Shown here piece by piece: positions 61,808 to 64,000 of a DNA stretch of 64,000 nt. The DNA comes from an uncultured Caulobacter sp. (GTDB lineage: Bacteria; Pseudomonadota; Alphaproteobacteria; Caulobacterales; Caulobacteraceae): the NCBI RefSeq assembly GCF_947036865.1, contig NZ_CAMQSF010000013.1, forward strand, positions 22,630-86,629. The letters run 5' to 3'. The notes beneath the pieces were generated by a model, which saw only the letters and a list, made by a program, of their open reading frames with translations, was not told the origin of the DNA and made no database searches. The position numbers were made by a program, and so were the translations under genes. Every line of letters starts with the position of its first letter. The first letter of the stretch is position 1.

Positions 61808-63148
61808 TTACCCCGGCAACCGGATCGTCGCCCTCAGTCCCCCCATCGCCGAGCGCGACAGCACCAGGTCCCCGCCCAGCCCGCGCGCCATGTCGCGGGC
61901 GATCGCCAAGCCGAGCCCGACGCCCTTTTCGTTCTGGTTCCGGCTCTCGTCGAGGCGCGAGAACGGCTTGAAGGCTTCCTCGTAGCGGTCCTCAGGGATG
62001 CCGGGGCCGTCGTCGTCGACCGCGATCTCGACCCCGCCGCCGGCGCGCGGGAGCGCGGTCACGCGCACGCGCTGGGCGTGGGCCACGCCGTTGTCGATCA
62101 GATTGGCCAGCGCCCGGCGGAAGGCCAGCGGGCGCAGGCGGGCCTCGAGGTCGCGGGTGATCGCGGTCTCCACCAGCGCGCCGGCCCGCTCGGCGTCGGC
62201 CACGACGCCCTCGACCAGCTCGGACAGGTTCACCATCTGGGCCGCCTCGCCGCCTTCCCCCCGGGCGAAGGCCAGGTATTCGTCGATCATGTGTTCCATT
62301 TCGGCGAGATCGCCCTTCATCGCCTCCAGCTGCTCGCTGGGCTCGGCCAGCGCCATCTCCAGCTTCAGGCGGGTCAGGGGCGTGCGCAGGTCGTGGCTGA
62401 CGCTGGCTAGCAGGGCGGTGCGCTGCTCGATATGGCGGACGATGCGGGCCTTCATGGCCAGGAACGCCTGGGCCGCCTGGCGCACCTCGCGCGCGCCGTG
62501 CGGCTTGAAGTCGTTGTCCTCGCCGCGCCCGAAGGCGTCGGCCGCCTCGGCCAGGCGCTCGATGGCCCGCACCTGGTTGCGGATGAACAGGATGGCGATG
62601 GCGGTCAGCAGCATGGTCGCCACCACCATCCACAGGATGAAGATGTGGCCCTGCGTGGCGTAGGCCCGGTCCCGCAGCGCGTAGATCTGCAGCACTCCGT
62701 CCTTCACCTGCACCCGGATGTCGATATAGGCGGTGTAGCGGGTGGTATCGAACCAGAACGGACTGTCGAGCCGCTCCTCCAGCGCCTTTTGCAGCGAGCG
62801 GTCGAGGGCCGCGAACAGCGAGGGCCGGCGGCCGGTCGGCAGCTTCTTGCCCTTCTGGAAGGCGATCGACAGCGACATCGATTCCTCGGCCCGCTTGGCC
62901 AGCTTGTCGACGGCGGCGGGGCTGGGGTCGTCCTCGTAGGAGCGCACGGCCCAGGCGATGTCGCCGGCCAGGCCCTCGGACAAACGCGCCGTCACGGTCT
63001 GCCAGTGGGCGTCGAAAAAGGCCCAGGTGACGGCGATCTGCATCAGCGCCACCGGCAGCACGATGATCAGCAGGCTGCGCCCGAACAGCGTGGTCGGCAG
63101 CCAGCGCTTGATGACGCGCGGGATGTAGAGCTTGGTGCGCGGGCGCAT
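61808..63148 (-). CDS. EnvZ-type sensor histidine kinase
   Basis: 446 residues from ATG 63148. Two membrane helices (about 20-42 and 165-190) flank a periplasmic domain of about 120 residues. Then come HAMP (about 190-240), HisKA with LLASVSHDLRTPLTRLKLEM and HATPase with NLIDNGVAHAQ, DDDGPGIPE and GVGLGLAIARDM. It should phosphorylate the response regulator encoded three bases upstream on the same strand. The signal is unknown; the architecture is that of EnvZ and of alphaproteobacterial osmosensory pairs. Confidence 0.94.
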   Translation of the reverse strand: MRPRTKLYIPRVIKRWLPTTLFGRSLLIIVLPVALMQIAVTWAFFDAHWQTVTARLSEGLAGDIAWAVRSYEDDPSPAAVDKLAKRAEESMSLSIAFQKGKKLPTGRRPSLFAALDRSLQKALEERLDSPFWFDTTRYTAYIDIRVQVKDGVLQIYALRDRAYATQGHIFILWMVVATMLLTAIAILFIRNQVRAIERLAEAADAFGRGEDNDFKPHGAREVRQAAQAFLAMKARIVRHIEQRTALLASVSHDLRTPLTRLKLEMALAEPSEQLEAMKGDLAEMEHMIDEYLAFARGEGGEAAQMVNLSELVEGVVADAERAGALVETAITRDLEARLRPLAFRRALANLIDNGVAHAQRVRVTALPRAGGGVEIAVDDDGPGIPEDRYEEAFKPFSRLDESRNQNEKGVGLGLAIARDMARGLGGDLVLSRSAMGGLRATIRLPG

Positions 63149-63151
63149 CAA

Positions 63152-63853
63152 TCAGTCCGGCGCCAGCCGGTAGCCGATCCCTCGGACCGTCTGGAGGTAG
63201 CGGGGGTTCTTCGGGTCGGGCTCGATCTTGCGGCGCAGGCGGGTGACCTGGACATCGACCGCCCGGCCGGTGGCGTCGGCGGTGTCGCGGGCCAACTCCA
63301 GACGGTCGACCGGCTCGTGGGCCGAGCGGGCCAGGCGCCGCAGCAGGGTGACCTCGGCCTCGGTCAGCCGCACCGCCTCCCCGTCGCAGGTCAGCTCGCC
63401 GCGATCGGAATCGAAGCTGCAACGACCCAGGCTGAGCGCCTTGGGCCCCACCGGCCGCGCGGCCGAGCGGCGCAGGATGGCCTCGATGCGCAGCAGCAGC
63501 TCCTGCGGCTCGAACGGCTTGCCCAGATAGTCGTCGACCCCGCTGGACAGGCCCTCGATCCGGTCGGCGGTCTGGTCGCGGGCGGTCAGCATCAGGATCG
63601 GCGTGCGGCCGCTCTCGCCGCCCCGGCCGCGCAGGCGCTTGGTGAAGGCCATGCCGTCCTCGCCCGGCATCATCACGTCCAGCACCATCAGGTCGAAGTC
63701 CAACGCCTCGAACAGGCGATCGGCCCCGGCCGCGTCCGAGGCGGCGGTGACGCGGAAGCCGGCGCGGCTGAGGAACTCCTTGATCAGCTTGCGCAGGCGG
63801 TCGTCGTCGTCGACGACCAGGATGTGGCGCTCGCGGCGTTCGTCGGGGGTCAT
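63152..63853 (-). CDS. OmpR-family response regulator
   Basis: 233 residues. The receiver domain has ILVVDDDDRLRKLI, the phospho-acceptor D59 in LMVLDVMMPGEDG, LTARDQ and YLGKPFEP. The winged-helix output (about 140-230) shows RLTEAEVTLLRRLARSAHEP then VDVQVTRLRRKIEPDPKNPR and YLQTVRGIGYRL, the typical OmpR/PhoB C-terminus. It is followed by the kinase gene after three bases. Its start overlaps by four bases (ATGA) the stop of a gene that runs off the right edge. Confidence 0.94.
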   Translation of the reverse strand: MTPDERRERHILVVDDDDRLRKLIKEFLSRAGFRVTAASDAAGADRLFEALDFDLMVLDVMMPGEDGMAFTKRLRGRGGESGRTPILMLTARDQTADRIEGLSSGVDDYLGKPFEPQELLLRIEAILRRSAARPVGPKALSLGRCSFDSDRGELTCDGEAVRLTEAEVTLLRRLARSAHEPVDRLELARDTADATGRAVDVQVTRLRRKIEPDPKNPRYLQTVRGIGYRLAPD

Positions 63854-64000
63854 GGGACCATCCGCCGGGCCGGGCCCACGCCTTGCCGCGAGCCGGCCAG
63901 CGCCGCCAGGATGCGCCGGGCCCCGCCCACGCCGTCGAGCCCGCCGGTGCGGTAGGCGCGCGCCAGCAGCGCCCGCAGCCGCTCGGCCGTGCGCTGCTCG
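63850..64000 (-). CDS. Partial gene, C-terminal end only (start lies beyond the right edge)
   Basis: The frame is open from the right edge to TGA at 63850-63852, giving 49 residues that end GGARRILAALAGS ... GPARRMVP. The visible part is helical, with many Arg, Ala and Leu. The stop overlaps the response regulator ATG by four bases, so it is the upstream member of that operon. Similar loci in alphaproteobacteria carry a MarR-type regulator in this place, but 49 residues are not enough to tell. Confidence 0.6.
   Translation of the reverse strand, partial: EQRTAERLRALLARAYRTGGLDGVGGARRILAALAGSRQGVGPARRMVP

Overview
The window looks like a piece of an alphaproteobacterial chromosome, most likely Caulobacter or a close relative in the Caulobacteraceae. 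It is GC-rich, densely coding and has short gaps. It carries a TipF-type flagellar EAL protein beside feoAB, a TonB-dependent receptor, a class I cytochrome bc1 operon, UbiK and COQ9-like proteins, and TetR-type regulators. No tRNA, rRNA, CRISPR array, insertion sequence or prophage was recognised. This assignment is an inference from gene content; no search was run.

Layout. 1-4.9 kb: an acyl-CoA dehydrogenase cut by the left edge, a GNAT acetyltransferase, and two tandem paralogues of unknown function whose C-terminal halves resemble a degenerate EAL domain. 4.9-9.1 kb: mutL, then two tandem secreted TraB/GumN-like proteins that lack the family's conserved His positions. 9.2-16.4 kb, minus strand: a lipoprotein, lspA, ileS, a trypsin-like protease with no signal peptide, ribF and a MaoC hydratase. 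16.5-24.3 kb: a HAD hydrolase, NnrU, an alkylation-repair pair (Ada without its HTH domain, plus a DNA-damage-type 2OG oxygenase), tipF, feoAB and an AraC regulator. 24.6-30.1 kb: 3-hydroxybutyryl-CoA dehydrogenase and an EF-P beta-lysylation set (epmB, epmA, efp) with a VIT-family transporter, a TerB protein and a 61-residue ORF in between. 30.3-37.6 kb: a TonB receptor, a hybrid histidine kinase, etfBA and a PduO-type cobalamin adenosyltransferase. 37.7-41.4 kb: a HIG1 protein, a small ORF coupled to a TetR regulator, a second TetR, a TMEM175-like channel and an aspartic-protease-fold protein. 41.4-44.8 kb: petABC and trmL. 44.8-51.9 kb: a TPR-FkbM methyltransferase, GT2 and GT-C glycosyltransferases, HMG-CoA lyase and a TPR membrane protein. 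52-64 kb: pth, rplY, a large lipoprotein, prs, the lgt / MidA-like / pgeF operon, ubiK, a YbjN protein, proC, a COQ9/TetR-like protein and an EnvZ/OmpR-type two-component pair.

Functional links. The acyl-CoA dehydrogenase, ETF, hydroxybutyryl-CoA dehydrogenase, MaoC hydratase and HMG-CoA lyase are parts of acyl-CoA catabolism that feed electrons through ETF to the bc1 complex. The first and the etfBA operon share an upstream TCAAACnGTTGT motif. lgt and lspA cover two steps of lipoprotein maturation, and the window encodes several lipoproteins. efp, epmA and epmB make a nearly complete EF-P modification pathway.

The most striking non-genic feature is the density of imperfect palindromic elements of roughly 90-130 bp. 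They sit between genes in at least a dozen places. Two copies lie in frame inside coding sequences, in the MutL linker and in a MidA-like methyltransferase.
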